Of a DNA stretch of 64,000 nucleotides, positions 17,481-28,300 are shown one piece after another; position 1 is the first letter of the stretch, and every line of letters starts with the position of its first letter. The translations under genes and the position numbers were made by a program. The notes below the pieces were generated by a model. It was not told where the DNA came from. It made no database searches and saw only the letters and a program-made list of their open reading frames with translations. The stretch comes from Stenotrophomonas_A sp035629025. Its GTDB lineage: Bacteria; Pseudomonadota; Gammaproteobacteria; Xanthomonadales; Xanthomonadaceae. Location of the stretch: contig DASPIU010000043.1 in NCBI GenBank assembly GCA_035629025.1, forward strand, positions 12,144-76,143. Direction: 5' to 3'.

Positions 17481-18427
17481 GCCGCCAGGCCAGCCTCGAT
17501 CGCGTCGAACAGCTGGCCGCAGATGTTCAGGCCGAACTGCGCATCGAGCTCGCGCGCGCAGGTCGGGCTGGTGACGTTGACCTCGGTCAGGTAGTCGCCG
17601 ATCACGTCCAGGCCGACGAAACGCATGCCGCGGCGCTTCATCTCCGGCCCGACCTGGGCGGCAATCCAGCGGTCGCGCTCGCTCAGCGGCCGGCCTTCGC
17701 CGCGGCCGCCGGCGGCCAGGTTGCCGCGAAACTCATCGCCCTGTGGGATGCGCGCCAGGCAGTAGTCCACGGCCACGCCATCGATCAGCAGGATGCGCTT
17801 GTCGCCGGCGGTGATGTCCGGGATGAAGCGCTGCGCCATCGCCAGCTTGCGCCCGCCGTCGGTGAGCGTCTCCAGGATCACGTTAAGGTTGGGATCGCCC
17901 TGGCCGCTGCGGAAGATCGAGCGCCCGCCCATGCCGTCCAGCGGCTTGAGCACGACCTGGCCGTGTTCGGCGGCAAAGGCCTTGAGCAGGGCGGCGTCGC
18001 GGCTGACCAGGGTCGGCGGGCAGCACTGCGGGAACAGCTGCGCGGCCAGCTTCTCGTTGAAGTCGCGCAGCCCCTGCGGGTCGTTGACGATCAGCGCGCC
18101 TGCCTGCTGCGCGATGCCCAGCACGTGGGTGTCGTAGAGGTACTCCGGGTCGACCGGCGGGTCCTTGCGCATCAGCACCACCTGGCCGGGCCCAAACGCC
18201 AGCTCGGCGAAGGCGCCCAGCTCGAACCAGGCCGTGGCGTCGTCGCGCACCCGCAGCGGGGCGACGCTGGCCACCGCCGTGCCGTCGCGCAGGGACAGCC
18301 CGCCCGGGCGCACGTAGTGCAGGTGGTGGCCGCGGCGCTGGGCTTCCAGCAGCATGGCGAAGGTGGTGTCCTTGGCGATCTTGATGTGGTCGATGGGATC
18401 CATCACCACGATGACGTCTAACGGCAT
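17477..18427 (-). CDS. gshB: glutathione synthetase
   Basis: 316 residues from the ATG at 18427. It joins gamma-glutamylcysteine and glycine with ATP. ATP-grasp family marks: MDPIDHIKIAKDTTFAML at the N-terminus, MRKDPPVDPEYLYDTH (~100-115), VLKPLDGMGGRSIF (~165-178), and the metal-binding end with EVNVTSPTC. Length matches E. coli GshB (316). The frame stays open far upstream, but only this start matches the family. Its stop overlaps the tonB start. Confidence 0.95.
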   Translation of the reverse strand: MPLDVIVVMDPIDHIKIAKDTTFAMLLEAQRRGHHLHYVRPGGLSLRDGTAVASVAPLRVRDDATAWFELGAFAELAFGPGQVVLMRKDPPVDPEYLYDTHVLGIAQQAGALIVNDPQGLRDFNEKLAAQLFPQCCPPTLVSRDAALLKAFAAEHGQVVLKPLDGMGGRSIFRSGQGDPNLNVILETLTDGGRKLAMAQRFIPDITAGDKRILLIDGVAVDYCLARIPQGDEFRGNLAAGGRGEGRPLSERDRWIAAQVGPEMKRRGMRFVGLDVIGDYLTEVNVTSPTCARELDAQFGLNICGQLFDAIEAGLAA

Positions 18428-18492
18428 GGTCAACCCGGGCAAAGCGATCAGGAACTGAGCGCGGATGGTAGCGTGGCGCGGCGCGCCACGCT

Positions 18493-18574
18493 GGGAATTG
18501 GGAATGGAGAATGGGGAATCGGCAGAGCAGGGGCCCCGCCTTGCCGATTCCCCATTCCCCATTCCCCATTCCCA
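18493..18574. repeat. inverted repeat of GGGAATGG-type motifs
   Basis: Left arm 18493-18524 carries tandem GGGAATTGGGAATGGAGAAT and GGGGAATCGGCA. The right arm 18542-18574 is the near-complement, with ATTCCCC repeated three times. The ~17-base loop is GC-rich. It sits in the 363-base divergent gap between gshB and pilG, about 130 bases before the pilG promoter. The rest of that gap holds only the promoter. Confidence 0.75.
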
Positions 18575-18700
18575 CCCCGGTTTGGCACACATCTCGCATG
18601 TCGGCCGGCCCCCTGCCGGGGGGTTTGCGCAAATATGCGACCCAGTTCCGCCGCAACGCGCTCGCTGCCGTGCGACATTGCTGGGTCCGCATCGCCACGC

Positions 18701-18729
18701 TTGACAGTATCCGCGGGTACTGGGATATA
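18701..18729 (+). promoter_or_regulatory. sigma-70 promoter of the pilG-chpC operon
   Basis: A perfect TTGACA (18701-18706), a 17-base spacer and GATATA (18724-18729), about 60 bases before the pilG ATG. No other good promoter is seen before the run of tightly spaced genes to 30432. Confidence 0.6.
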
Positions 18730-18790
18730 CATGACGTTTCGCAGCGCCGCCGGTAGTGGATGAAGCGTCGCGCGTCCCGGGGACATTGGA

Positions 18791-19192
18791 ATGACTGAAA
18801 ACATTGCTGCGGGCGGGGAGCTCGCAGGCCTGAGGGTCATGGTCATCGACGACTCGAAGACCATCCGCCGCACCGCCGAGACCTTGCTCAAGCGCGAGGG
18901 CTGCGAGGTCGTGACCGCGACCGACGGCTTCGAGGCGCTGGCCAAGATCGCCGACCAGCAGCCGCAGATCATCTTCGTGGACATCATGATGCCGCGCCTG
19001 GATGGCTACCAGACCTGCGCGCTGATCAAGGGCAACCAGCTGTTCAAGTCCACGCCGGTGATCATGCTGTCCTCCAAGGACGGCCTGTTCGACAAGGCAC
19101 GCGGCCGCATCGTGGGCTCGGAGCAATACCTGACCAAGCCTTTCACCCGTGAAGAACTGCTGAGCGCCATCCGCACATACGTCAACGCCTGA
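18791..19192 (+). CDS. pilG: type IV pilus response regulator PilG
   Basis: 133 residues, a single receiver domain. Phospho-acceptor D64 lies in FVDIMMPRLDGYQT; the acidic pair is in VIDDSKTIRRTAE, and the conserved Lys in YLTKPFTREELL. PilG is a CheY-like output of the Pil-Chp system; in P. aeruginosa it promotes PilB-driven pilus extension and adenylate cyclase activity. First gene of the operon, 16 bases before pilH. Confidence 0.95.
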   Translation: MTENIAAGGELAGLRVMVIDDSKTIRRTAETLLKREGCEVVTATDGFEALAKIADQQPQIIFVDIMMPRLDGYQTCALIKGNQLFKSTPVIMLSSKDGLFDKARGRIVGSEQYLTKPFTREELLSAIRTYVNA

Positions 19193-19208
19193 CCAGGGGG
19201 AAGGGCAC

Positions 19209-19571
19209 ATGGCAAAAATTCTGCTGATCGAAGACTCGCCGACCGACCGGGCGGTCTTCAGCCAGTGGCTGGAGAAAGCCGGCCACGAAGTCCTCGCCAC
19301 CGACAACGCCGAAGAAGGGCTGGCCCTGGCCAAGGGGCAGGCGCCGGACCTGGTGCTGATGGACGTGGTGCTGCCGGGCATGAGCGGCTTCCAGGCCACG
19401 CGCGCGATGTCGCGTGACGAGGCCACCAAGCACATCCCGGTGCTGATCGTCAGCACCAAGGGCATGGAAACCGACAAGGCCTGGGGCCTGCGCCAGGGCG
19501 CGGCCGACTACATCGTCAAGCCGCCGCGCGAAGAAGACCTGCTGGCGCGCATTGCCGAGCTGGTGGGCTGA
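19209..19571 (+). CDS. pilH: type IV pilus response regulator PilH
   Basis: 120-residue single receiver domain: acidic pair in LLIEDSPTDR, phospho-acceptor D52 in LMDVVLPGMSG, Lys in YIVKPPREEDLL. In P. aeruginosa PilH opposes PilG, favouring retraction or acting as phosphate sink. A purine-rich AGGGGGAAGGG Shine-Dalgarno precedes the ATG. Its TGA shares bases with the pilI ATG (TGATG). Confidence 0.95.
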   Translation: MAKILLIEDSPTDRAVFSQWLEKAGHEVLATDNAEEGLALAKGQAPDLVLMDVVLPGMSGFQATRAMSRDEATKHIPVLIVSTKGMETDKAWGLRQGAADYIVKPPREEDLLARIAELVG

Positions 19572-20101
19572 TGCGTTCGCCGTTCGACATCCTCGAGGTC
19601 TACGAGCGGCGCAGCCTGGCCCATGCCGTGCAGCTGCCCGAACGCCAGTTCGCCACCGACATCTGGCGTGGCGTCGGCTACCGGGTCGGCAACCGCCGCC
19701 TGGTGTCGGACTTCCGCGAAGTGGTGGAAATCGTGCCGATGCCGCCGGTCACCCCGGTGCCCGGCGCGCAGCCGTGGCTGCTGGGCGTGGGCAACCTGCG
19801 CGGCAACCTGTTCCCGGTGGTGGACCTGAAACAGTTCATGGAAGGCCGCCGCACCGTGCTGCACGAAGGCCAGCGCGTGCTGATCATGCGCCAGGCCGGC
19901 GGTGACGTGGCCCTGACCATCGACGAACTGTACGGCCAGCGCAGCTTCGAGCAGACCCAGGCCACCGGCCCCGGCGAGCTGGCGCAGGGCCGCTATGGCC
20001 ATTTCGTGGACCGCGCCTTCCGTGCCGAAGACCAGGACTGGGGCGTTTTCTCCCTGTCCCTGCTGTCGCGCACTCCTGAATTCCGGCAGGCCGCGGCGTA
20101 A
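19571..20101 (+). CDS. pilI: CheW-like adaptor PilI
   Basis: 176 residues, a CheW domain that would link PilJ to the ChpA kinase. Marks: VSDFREVVEIVPMPPVTPVPGAQ-type first strand region, LLGVGNLRGNLFPVVDLKQF (~75-95; the LRG core is typical of CheW proteins) and the DELYGQRSF block. The ATG overlaps the pilH stop, so translation is coupled. Confidence 0.9.
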   Translation: MRSPFDILEVYERRSLAHAVQLPERQFATDIWRGVGYRVGNRRLVSDFREVVEIVPMPPVTPVPGAQPWLLGVGNLRGNLFPVVDLKQFMEGRRTVLHEGQRVLIMRQAGGDVALTIDELYGQRSFEQTQATGPGELAQGRYGHFVDRAFRAEDQDWGVFSLSLLSRTPEFRQAAA

Positions 20102-20136
20102 GCCGTGCCTGTCCCGCATCAAGCATCGAGGTCGAT

Positions 20137-22173
20137 ATGAGTACCGCCCCGGACGCGCCCCAGAACAAGAAGATTGGTGGTGTCAGCTCGAGCTTCTGGC
20201 TCATCCTGCTGGCAGTTTCGCTGATCGTGTTCTCCGCCAACTTCGCCGTGTCGACCTGGCAGGGCAGTCGCCTGGCGGGTGCCAGCACCGGCGCGGCCGA
20301 CCTGCAGGTGCTCTCGCAGCAGCTGGCCAACCAGGGCCGCGAAGCGGTCTCCGGTGACGCCAAGGCCTTCGCCGCGTTCAAGGACACCAAGACGCAGATC
20401 GACAAGACCGTCTCCGAGCTGGAAGGCCGCTACGGTCAGGAGACCGGCGTGTCCGGCCCGATCCGCCAGCTCAAGTCGACCTGGACGCCGCTGGGCAAGA
20501 GCGCCGAGCAGGTCATTTCCTCCGAGCCGGCGGTGCTGGCCCTGGCCGGCAATGCCGACCGCTTCACCGGCGCGGTGCCGCAGCTGCAGGCGCAGTTGAA
20601 CGAAGTGGTGCGCGCGATGACCGTCAGCGGCGCGCCGTCCTCGCAGATCTACAACACCCTGCAGCAGGTTGTGGTTGCCGGCACCATGGCCCGCCGCGTG
20701 ACCGAAATGCGCGCCGGCGGTGCCGGTGCCGCCGCTTCCGGTGACGCCCTGGCGCGTGACTCGGTGGTGTTCAGCCAGATGCTCGAAGGCCTGCGCAACG
20801 GCAACGAGGAACTGGGCATCGCCGCGGTGAAGAATCCCGCCGCGCTCTCGGCCCTGGAGCAGTCGCAGGCGCAGTGGGCGACGATGAAGAAGGACGTCGA
20901 CGCGATCCTCGCCAGCTCGCGCAACCTGTTTGCCGCGCAGTCCTCGGCGGCCGCCATCACCGGCGGCTCGGCCAAGATGCTCGACGACAGCAAGAAGCTG
21001 TTCGATGCCTTCTCCGCCTTCGGCTCGGTGCGCGACACGCGCCTGTTCCCGAACCTGTGGCTGGGCGTGCTGTCCGGCGCGCTGCTGGTGATCTCGATCA
21101 TCGGCCTGGTCTGGTCGATGGTGCGCGCGCGTTCGCGCGACCAGGAACTGCGCCTGCAGACCCAGGTGGAATTCAACTCGCGCAACCAGCAGGCGATCAT
21201 GCGGCTGCTGGATGAAATTTCCTCGCTCGGTGAGGGCGACCTGACGGTGAAGGCCTCGGTGACCGAGGACATGACCGGCGCGATCGCCGACGCTATCAAC
21301 TACGCCGTGGACGAACTGCGCCACCTGGTGACCACGATCAACGACACCTCGGCCAAGGTCGCGGTGTCCTCGCAGGAAACCCAGGCCACCGCGATGCAGC
21401 TGGCCGAGGCCGCCGGCCATCAGGCCAGCCAGATCACCACCGCCTCCGAGCGCATCAACGAAATCGCCGCCAGCATCGAACAGGTGTCGCGCAACTCCAC
21501 CGAGTCGGCCGAAGTGGCGCAGCGCTCGGTGGTCATCGCCGCCGAGGGTGCCGGCGTGGTGCGCGAGACGATCCAGGGCATGGACCAGATTCGCGACCAG
21601 ATCCAGGAAACCTCCAAGCGCATCAAGCGCCTGGGCGAGTCCTCGCAGGAAATCGGCTCGATCGTGGAACTGATCAACGACATTTCCGAGCAGACCAACA
21701 TCCTGGCGCTCAACGCCGCGGTGCAGGCGGCTTCGGCGGGCGAGGCCGGTCGCGGTTTCGCGGTCGTGGCCGACGAAGTGCAGCGCCTGGCAGAACGCAC
21801 CTCCAGTGCGACCCGACGCATCGAAAGCCTGGTCCAGACCATTCAGGCCGACACCAACGAGGCGGTCAGCTCGATGGAGCAGACCACCTCCGAAGTGGTG
21901 TCGGGCGCGCGCCTGGCCGAGGACGCCGGCACCGCGCTGACCGAAATCGAGCGCGTGTCCAACGCCCTGAACAACCTCATCAAGAACATCTCCATCGCCG
22001 CGCACCAGCAGTCCGCGGCGGCGACGGACATCACCCAGACGATGGACGTCATCCGCAAGATCACCGGCCAGACCTCGCAGGGTGCGGGGCAGACGGCCGA
22101 GTCGATCGGCCACCTGGCCCAGCTGGCGGCGGACCTGCGCCGTTCGGTCGCCGACTTCAAGCTGCCGGCGTAA
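20137..22173 (+). CDS. pilJ: methyl-accepting chemotaxis protein PilJ
   Basis: 678 residues: membrane segment ~19-38, a helical periplasmic sensor (~40-300), second membrane segment (~308-328), HAMP-like region, then a cytoplasmic signalling domain. The hairpin tip is ISEQTNILALNAAVQAASAG with GRGFAVVADEVQRLAERT after it. Gln/Glu-rich heptads that could be methylated are present (ATERINEIAAS-type helices). PilJ senses surface contact through pili and controls ChpA. In this operon no pilK (CheR) follows it, so whether it is methylated from a gene elsewhere is open. RBS GAGG precedes the ATG. Confidence 0.95.
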   Translation: MSTAPDAPQNKKIGGVSSSFWLILLAVSLIVFSANFAVSTWQGSRLAGASTGAADLQVLSQQLANQGREAVSGDAKAFAAFKDTKTQIDKTVSELEGRYGQETGVSGPIRQLKSTWTPLGKSAEQVISSEPAVLALAGNADRFTGAVPQLQAQLNEVVRAMTVSGAPSSQIYNTLQQVVVAGTMARRVTEMRAGGAGAAASGDALARDSVVFSQMLEGLRNGNEELGIAAVKNPAALSALEQSQAQWATMKKDVDAILASSRNLFAAQSSAAAITGGSAKMLDDSKKLFDAFSAFGSVRDTRLFPNLWLGVLSGALLVISIIGLVWSMVRARSRDQELRLQTQVEFNSRNQQAIMRLLDEISSLGEGDLTVKASVTEDMTGAIADAINYAVDELRHLVTTINDTSAKVAVSSQETQATAMQLAEAAGHQASQITTASERINEIAASIEQVSRNSTESAEVAQRSVVIAAEGAGVVRETIQGMDQIRDQIQETSKRIKRLGESSQEIGSIVELINDISEQTNILALNAAVQAASAGEAGRGFAVVADEVQRLAERTSSATRRIESLVQTIQADTNEAVSSMEQTTSEVVSGARLAEDAGTALTEIERVSNALNNLIKNISIAAHQQSAAATDITQTMDVIRKITGQTSQGAGQTAESIGHLAQLAADLRRSVADFKLPA

Positions 22174-22204
22174 GCGACGGGCGGAACGGGAAAGGAATAC
22201 GAGA

Positions 22205-22303
22205 ATGACGCGTAGCAATACGCCACTGCAGGAAAAGGCCGGTTTGCTGGCGCACGCGCGCGCGGCCGGTGTAGTCGTGGCAAGCGCCGGGGGGCTGCGA
22301 TGA
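22205..22303 (+). CDS. small ORF coupled to chpA (32 residues)
   Basis: ATG at 22205 preceded by GGGAAAGGAA, a good Shine-Dalgarno, opens a 32-codon frame that starts MTRSNTPLQEKAGLLAHAR and ends GGLR. Its TGA (22301-22303) overlaps the chpA ATG (22300-22302) as ATGA. It may be a translated coupling leader for the very long chpA, a tiny protein, or the remnant of the pilK gene that sits here in P. aeruginosa. Composition is helical and then Ala/Val/Gly-rich. I recognise no family. Confidence 0.4.
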   Translation: MTRSNTPLQEKAGLLAHARAAGVVVASAGGLR

Positions 22304-25300
22304 GTGCACTGCGCGATGCGATGAGCCACGCGGCGCTGGGCTGGGTGAAGCCCGAGCTGGACGAAACCCTGCGCCAGGCCCGCCACGAGATCGAGTTCTT
22401 CGTCGAAGAGCCGGCCGACACCAGCCGCATGCGCTTCTGCGCCGGCTACCTGCACCAGGTGCAGGGCACCTTGCGCATGGTCGAGCTGTACGCCCCGGCG
22501 ATGGTGGCCGAGGAGCTCGAACTGCTGGCCAAGGCGGTGCAGGACGGGCAGGTTGGCGATGTCAACGAAGCCTGCGCGATGCTGATGCGCGGCACCGTGC
22601 TGCTGCCCGATTACCTGGAGCGCCTGCAGAACGGCCATCGCGACATTCCGATCGTGCTGCTGCCGTTGCTCAACGAAATCCGCGCGATGCGCGGCGAAGC
22701 GGTGCTCAACGAAAGCGTGCTGTTCGCCTTCGACCCGCAGGCCGGCAAGGCCACCGAGGCCGAACTGGACCATGCCCGCGGCAGCCTGAGCGGGCGCAAC
22801 CGCGAGCTGCTGGATACCGTCGGCAACGCGGTCAAGGAAGAACTGCTGCGGGTCAAGGATGCCCTGGACCTGCACCTGCGCACCGGCGGCGATGTCGCCG
22901 AGCTGCAGACCCAGGTCACCGACCTGGGCAATGTTGCCGATACCCTGGGCATGATGGGCCTGGGCGTGGCGCGCAACGTGGTCGTGCAACAGCGCGATGC
23001 GCTGCGTCGCATCGTCGATGGCCAGCAGCAGGTGGACGAGAGCCTGCTGCTCGATATCGCCGGCGCGCTGCTCTATGTCGATGCCTCGCTGGACGACCAG
23101 GTCGCGCGCCTGGGCGCCGATGCCAGCAACGACGATGACGTCAATGCCAATGCCAATGCCGCCGAGGTGCGCCGCACCCTGGAAGTGCTGGCGCACGAGG
23201 CGATCGCCAACTTTGGCGCCGCCCGCGAACATTTTGTCGCCTTCATCGAGACCAACTGGGACCACAGCCGCCTGGCCGATGTGCCGCAGCTGCTGGGCGA
23301 GGTGGGCGGCGCGCTGCGCATCCTCGAACTGCCCGAGCCGGCCGATTACCTGGAAGGCGTGCGCCGCTACATCCAGCGCGAATTGATCGACCGCCAGCGC
23401 GTGCCCAGTGGCCGCCAGCTCGACACCCTGGCCGATGCCATGGCCAGCCTCGAGTACTACCTCGAAGCACTGCGCGAACGTCGCCCGGGCCGCGAGGAAA
23501 TCCTCGACATCACCCGCAGCAGCCTGGAAACCCTGCGCTACTGGCCGCTGCCGAACGAGGCCGAGGCGGAACTGCCGGCCACGCCCGCGGCGTTTGCCGC
23601 GGGGGCGCCGGTGGCAGCCGTCGCCGCGGTCGCGCCGGTCGCTGCTGAACCTGTCGCCGAGTCGGTCCCGGCCGAAGCAGAGACCATCGTCGCCGAAGCG
23701 GTTGCGTTGCAGCCGATCGAACTGGAACCGGTGATCGAGCCGGTCCAGGTCACTGCTGCCACGCACGAAGTGCTGGTCGCCGATATCAGTCCGCTGCCGG
23801 AAGGCCTGCACGTCACCGCCGCCGGTTTCGAGTGGACCCTGCAATCCGAAGCAGCGCCCGCGCAGGTCGCGGCGGTGTCCTTCGACCCGGTCCTGGCCGA
23901 GCAGGGCCCCGCCGCAGCGCATGAACCAGTGAACCTGGCGCCGATCGACCTGTCCGCCGATGGCGGGCAGATGCCTGATCGCAGCGAGGCGCCGGTTGTG
24001 CAGTCGTACGAGGCGATGTCCTTCGACCCTGTTTCGGCCGAGCAGGACATCAGCCCGGCTGCCGCCGAGGTCAGCTATCACTTCGATACCACGCAGCTGG
24101 AAGGCGAGGCGGCCGCGCCGTTCGCCGTCGAGCAGGTCGAGCAGGTCGAACATATTGAGCACATCGAAGCGTCCGCCGCCCCGGCGCCGGCCTTCGACAT
24201 CGCCGAACTGCCGCCGTTGCCGCCACTGCCGGAAATCGAAGCCGCGCCCAGCGAGGACAAGCCCGAGGCGCCGCGCGCCTTCGATCCGGCCGACCCGGCC
24301 CTGGAGGCCGACAGCCCCTTCGTCGAGTCCTTTGAAGCCACGCTGCCGTCCTTCCTTGAAAACGAGGCCGCCGACACTGGCGAGCGCCCGCTGGTGCAGG
24401 AAGGCACCATCGGCAAGATCGAACTGGACGAGGTCTCCGCCGCGTTCCTGGCCGAGCTGGACGTGGCCGCCGCGGGCTTCAGCACCGCGCCCGAACCGGC
24501 CGCGCAGGCCGCCGAACCGGCTGCTGCCGAAGTCGCGGCCCCGGTTGAAGGCGGCTTCGAGGACGACGGCAACGAGATCGACAGCGATATCCGCGACGTG
24601 TTCCTGGAGGAGTTCGACGAGGAACTGGTCAACCTCGGGCAGCTGCTGCCGGTCTGGCGCGCCGCGCCGGACAGCGTCGAGAACCTGCGCCCGATCCGCC
24701 GCGTTTTCCACACGTTGAAGGGCAGCGGCCGCCTGGTTGGCGCGCGCACCCTGGGCGAGTTCAGCTGGAAGATCGAGGGCATGCTCAACCGCGTGCTCGA
24801 CGGTTCGCGTCCGGCCAGCCCGGCCGTGGTCGCGATGGTCGAACAGGCCTATCAGGTGTTGCCGCAGCTCAACGCCGCCCTGCGCGGCGCCGGGCGCATC
24901 GAGGCCGACCTGATGGCGATCCAGTCGGTGGCCGACCGCGTCGCCGCCGGCGAGGAAGCCTGGTACGTGCCCACTGCCGCGGCCGCTGTCGTGGCCGCGC
25001 CAGCCGGCAACGGGCTGGGTGCCGCCGCGCCCACGATCCTGGCGGCGGAAGGCACGCCGGCATCGGTGGATGCCGTGCTGCGCGAAATCCTCGAAGCCGA
25101 GGTCGCCACGCATCTGGAAACCGTGCACGCCTGGCTGGCCGAGGCGCGCGTGCAGCCGCAGCCGGTCACCGAGGCGCTGCTGCGTGCGGTGCACACCATG
25201 AGCGGCGCGTTCGCGATGACCGACGTGCCGGAAATCACCGCCGTCACCACGCCGGCCGAATCGCTGGTCAAGCGTTCGCTGGCCGCGGGCCGCACGCCGG

Positions 25301-28300
25301 ATGCCGAAGGCGTGGACGCCATCGCCGACACCGCCGCGGCCATCGCCGCCACGGTTGCCGCGTTGCAGGCCGAGTCGCCGCGCATCCCCTCGTTCGCCGC
25401 ACTGGCCGCACGCCTGCGCGCGCTGGTCGATACCCTGCCCGAGGCGCAATGGCCGCCGCAGCAGGCGCTGGGCGAGGACGACACCGACGGGCTGATGCTG
25501 CTCGACGGCGAAGAGCTGACCGGCCCGCACGACCTGGACGCCTACCTGGACCCGAGCATCGCCGGTGCGTTTGGCACGGCGCTGGCCAAGCCGGCCGACC
25601 CGTACGCGGACCTGCCGGTCGAAGAGATCGAGATGTCGCTGCCGGCCGAACCGGTGGCCGTGCACGAAGCTGCACTGACCGTCGAAGTCGACGCGTTGTC
25701 CACCGAGCCGGCGCGCGACGAAGGCTATGCCGATGCCATCGCCGCGTTCGAGGCGCTGGAGCCGGCTGCCACGCCGCAGCCGCAGGCCGACGACGGCTGG
25801 CGGATCGAGGAAGTCGAACTGGCGACGCCCGCGGGTGCCGCTGGCGACGAGGTCGCGGTCGCGTTCACGCCTGACGAAGTGGGCGCCGTGGTCGAGACCA
25901 CGACCGAGCCCGCTGCGCCGGCATGGCCGGTCGAAGAAATCATCGCTGTCGTTGCCGAGGACGCCGCGCAGGTCGAGGAAGCCACGGCGTTCGACGCCGG
26001 CGAGCTCATCGCCGCCACGCCGCTGGCCGAAGCCGATCCGGTGTCGGACGAGACGGTCGAGGAGATCGTCGCGGTCGAGGCCGTGGAGGTTGTCGAGGTC
26101 GTCGAGGTCGTCGAGGTTGCCGCAGCCGAACCGGAGGCATTCACCGCCGCGGACGTGGTGGCCGAAGCCCCGGTCGCTGAGCCCGTTGCCGAGCCCGTCG
26201 CCGAGACCAGCCCCGCTGTTGCAGCGGTCGAAGCCGACAGCACCGAGTCTCCGGCCGACACCACCGCCGTGGAAGTCGACGCCGGCCCGCTGGACTTCAG
26301 CGAACTGGACCGCGAGCTGGTCGACATCTTCGTCGAGGAAGGCAAGGACCTGCTCGACCATTGCGACGGCCTGATCGCCGGCATGCGGCAGACGCCGGAC
26401 GACCGCGAGCTCATCGCCGGTCTGCAGCGCGACCTGCACACCCTCAAGGGTGGCGCGCGCATGGCGGGCATCAATGCCATCGGCGACCTGGGCCACGGCA
26501 TCGAATCGCTGCTGGAAGCGGTGGCCGCCAACCGCACCGAGATCGGCCGCGACGACGTGCGCCTGCTCGAACGCGGTTTCGACCGCCTGCACCAGCTGCT
26601 GACGCGCACCGGCGAACACCGCGCCGTGCTGATGCCGCACGATCTGATCAACGCGTTTGAAGCGCGCACCCACGGCCGCGCCGAAGTGCCGGCCGCCGAT
26701 GCCGACGTGGCGCGGATGATCAGCAACGCCGTCGAGCCGGTGGCGGTCGCCCCGCTGTCGGCTCCGGTGCCGGTCGAAGGCGTGGTGGACGAGGAACTTG
26801 GCCCGGCCCGCGCGCCGCAGGAACAGGTGCGCGTGCGCGCCGACCTGCTCGACAGCCTGGTCAACCACGCCGGCGAAGTGGCGATCTACCGCTCGCGCCT
26901 GGAACAGCAGCTGGGTGCCTTCCGTGGCGCCATGGCCGAGCTGGACCGCACCAATGCGCGTCTGCGCGACCAGCTGCGCCGCCTGGACCTGGAAACCGAA
27001 GCGCAGATCGTCGCCCGCTACCAGCGCGAACAGGACCAGGGCGACACCACCTTCGACCCGCTGGAACTGGACCGCTTCTCCACGCTGCAGCAGCTCAGCC
27101 GCGCGCTGAACGAATCGGCGGCCGACTTGGGCGGCCTGCAAGGCGTGCTCGACGACCTGTCGCGCCAGTACGACACCTTGCTGCAGCAGCAGTCGCGCGT
27201 GAGCTCGGAACTGCAGGACGGCCTGATGCGTGCGCGCATGGTGCCGTTCGACGGCCTCGTGCCGCGACTGCGCCGCGTCGTGCGCCAGGCCGCCAGTGAT
27301 ACTGGCAAGCAGGTTCACCTGGTGCTGGAAGGCACCCACGGCGAACTGGATCGCAACGTGCTCGATCGCATGGTCGCGCCGCTGGAACACATGCTGCGCA
27401 ACTCCGTTGCCCATGGCCTGGAAAAGCCGAAGGCGCGCCGCGAAGCGGGCAAGCCGGAAGAGGGCACCATCGCGATCAAGCTCCGCCGCGAAGGTTCGGA
27501 AATCGTGCTGGAAGTGTCCGACGACGGTGCCGGCCTGGACCGCGAGGCGATCCGCCGCCGTGGCGAGCAGCGCGGCCTGATCGCGCCGGGTGCGCAGCTG
27601 AGCGAGAGCGAGCTGGACCAGCTGATCTTCGCCTCCGGCTTCAGCACCTCCGAGCAGGTCAGCCAGCTGGCCGGCCGTGGCGTGGGCATGGACGTGGTGC
27701 GCAACGAAGTGCGCCAGCTCGGCGGCTCGGTGGACATCCACTCCGTGCGTGGCCAGGGCACTGTGTTCACCCTGCGCCTGCCGCAGACCCTGGCGGTGAC
27801 CCAGGCGGTGTTCGTGCGCATCGGCGAAACCACCTTCGCCGTGCCGGTGGCCTCGGTCAGCGGCATCGGTCGCATTGCCCGCGGCCGCTATGGCTCGGGT
27901 GAGAGCAGCTACCACTACGCGGGCGAGGAATACGCCCTGCACGACCTCGGCTCGCTGGTCGGCCAGGCCGCGGCCAACGCCGACGGCGCGGCGCAGATTC
28001 CGTTGCTGCTGGTGCGCGCGGGCGACCTGCGTGCTGCCGTGGCGATCGATCAGGTGCTCGGCAACCGCGAAATCGTGGTCAAGCCGGTCGGCCTGCAGAT
28101 CGCCTCGGTGCCGGGCATCTACGGTGCCACCATTACCGGCGATGGCCGCGTGGTGGTGATTCTCGACGTCGCCCCGCTGGTGCGCCGCCACCTGGCCCAG
28201 CCGGCGCGTCCGGCGGCCGAGCCGGTGCCCGAAACCCAGCGCCGCGTGCCGCTGGTGATGGTGGTGGACGACTCGCTGACCATGCGCAAGGTCACCGGCC

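Noticed and set aside
18493..18574. CRISPR-like array from the repeated ATTCCC units
   Set aside because: The units are a few bases long, inverted and without spacers of constant length.
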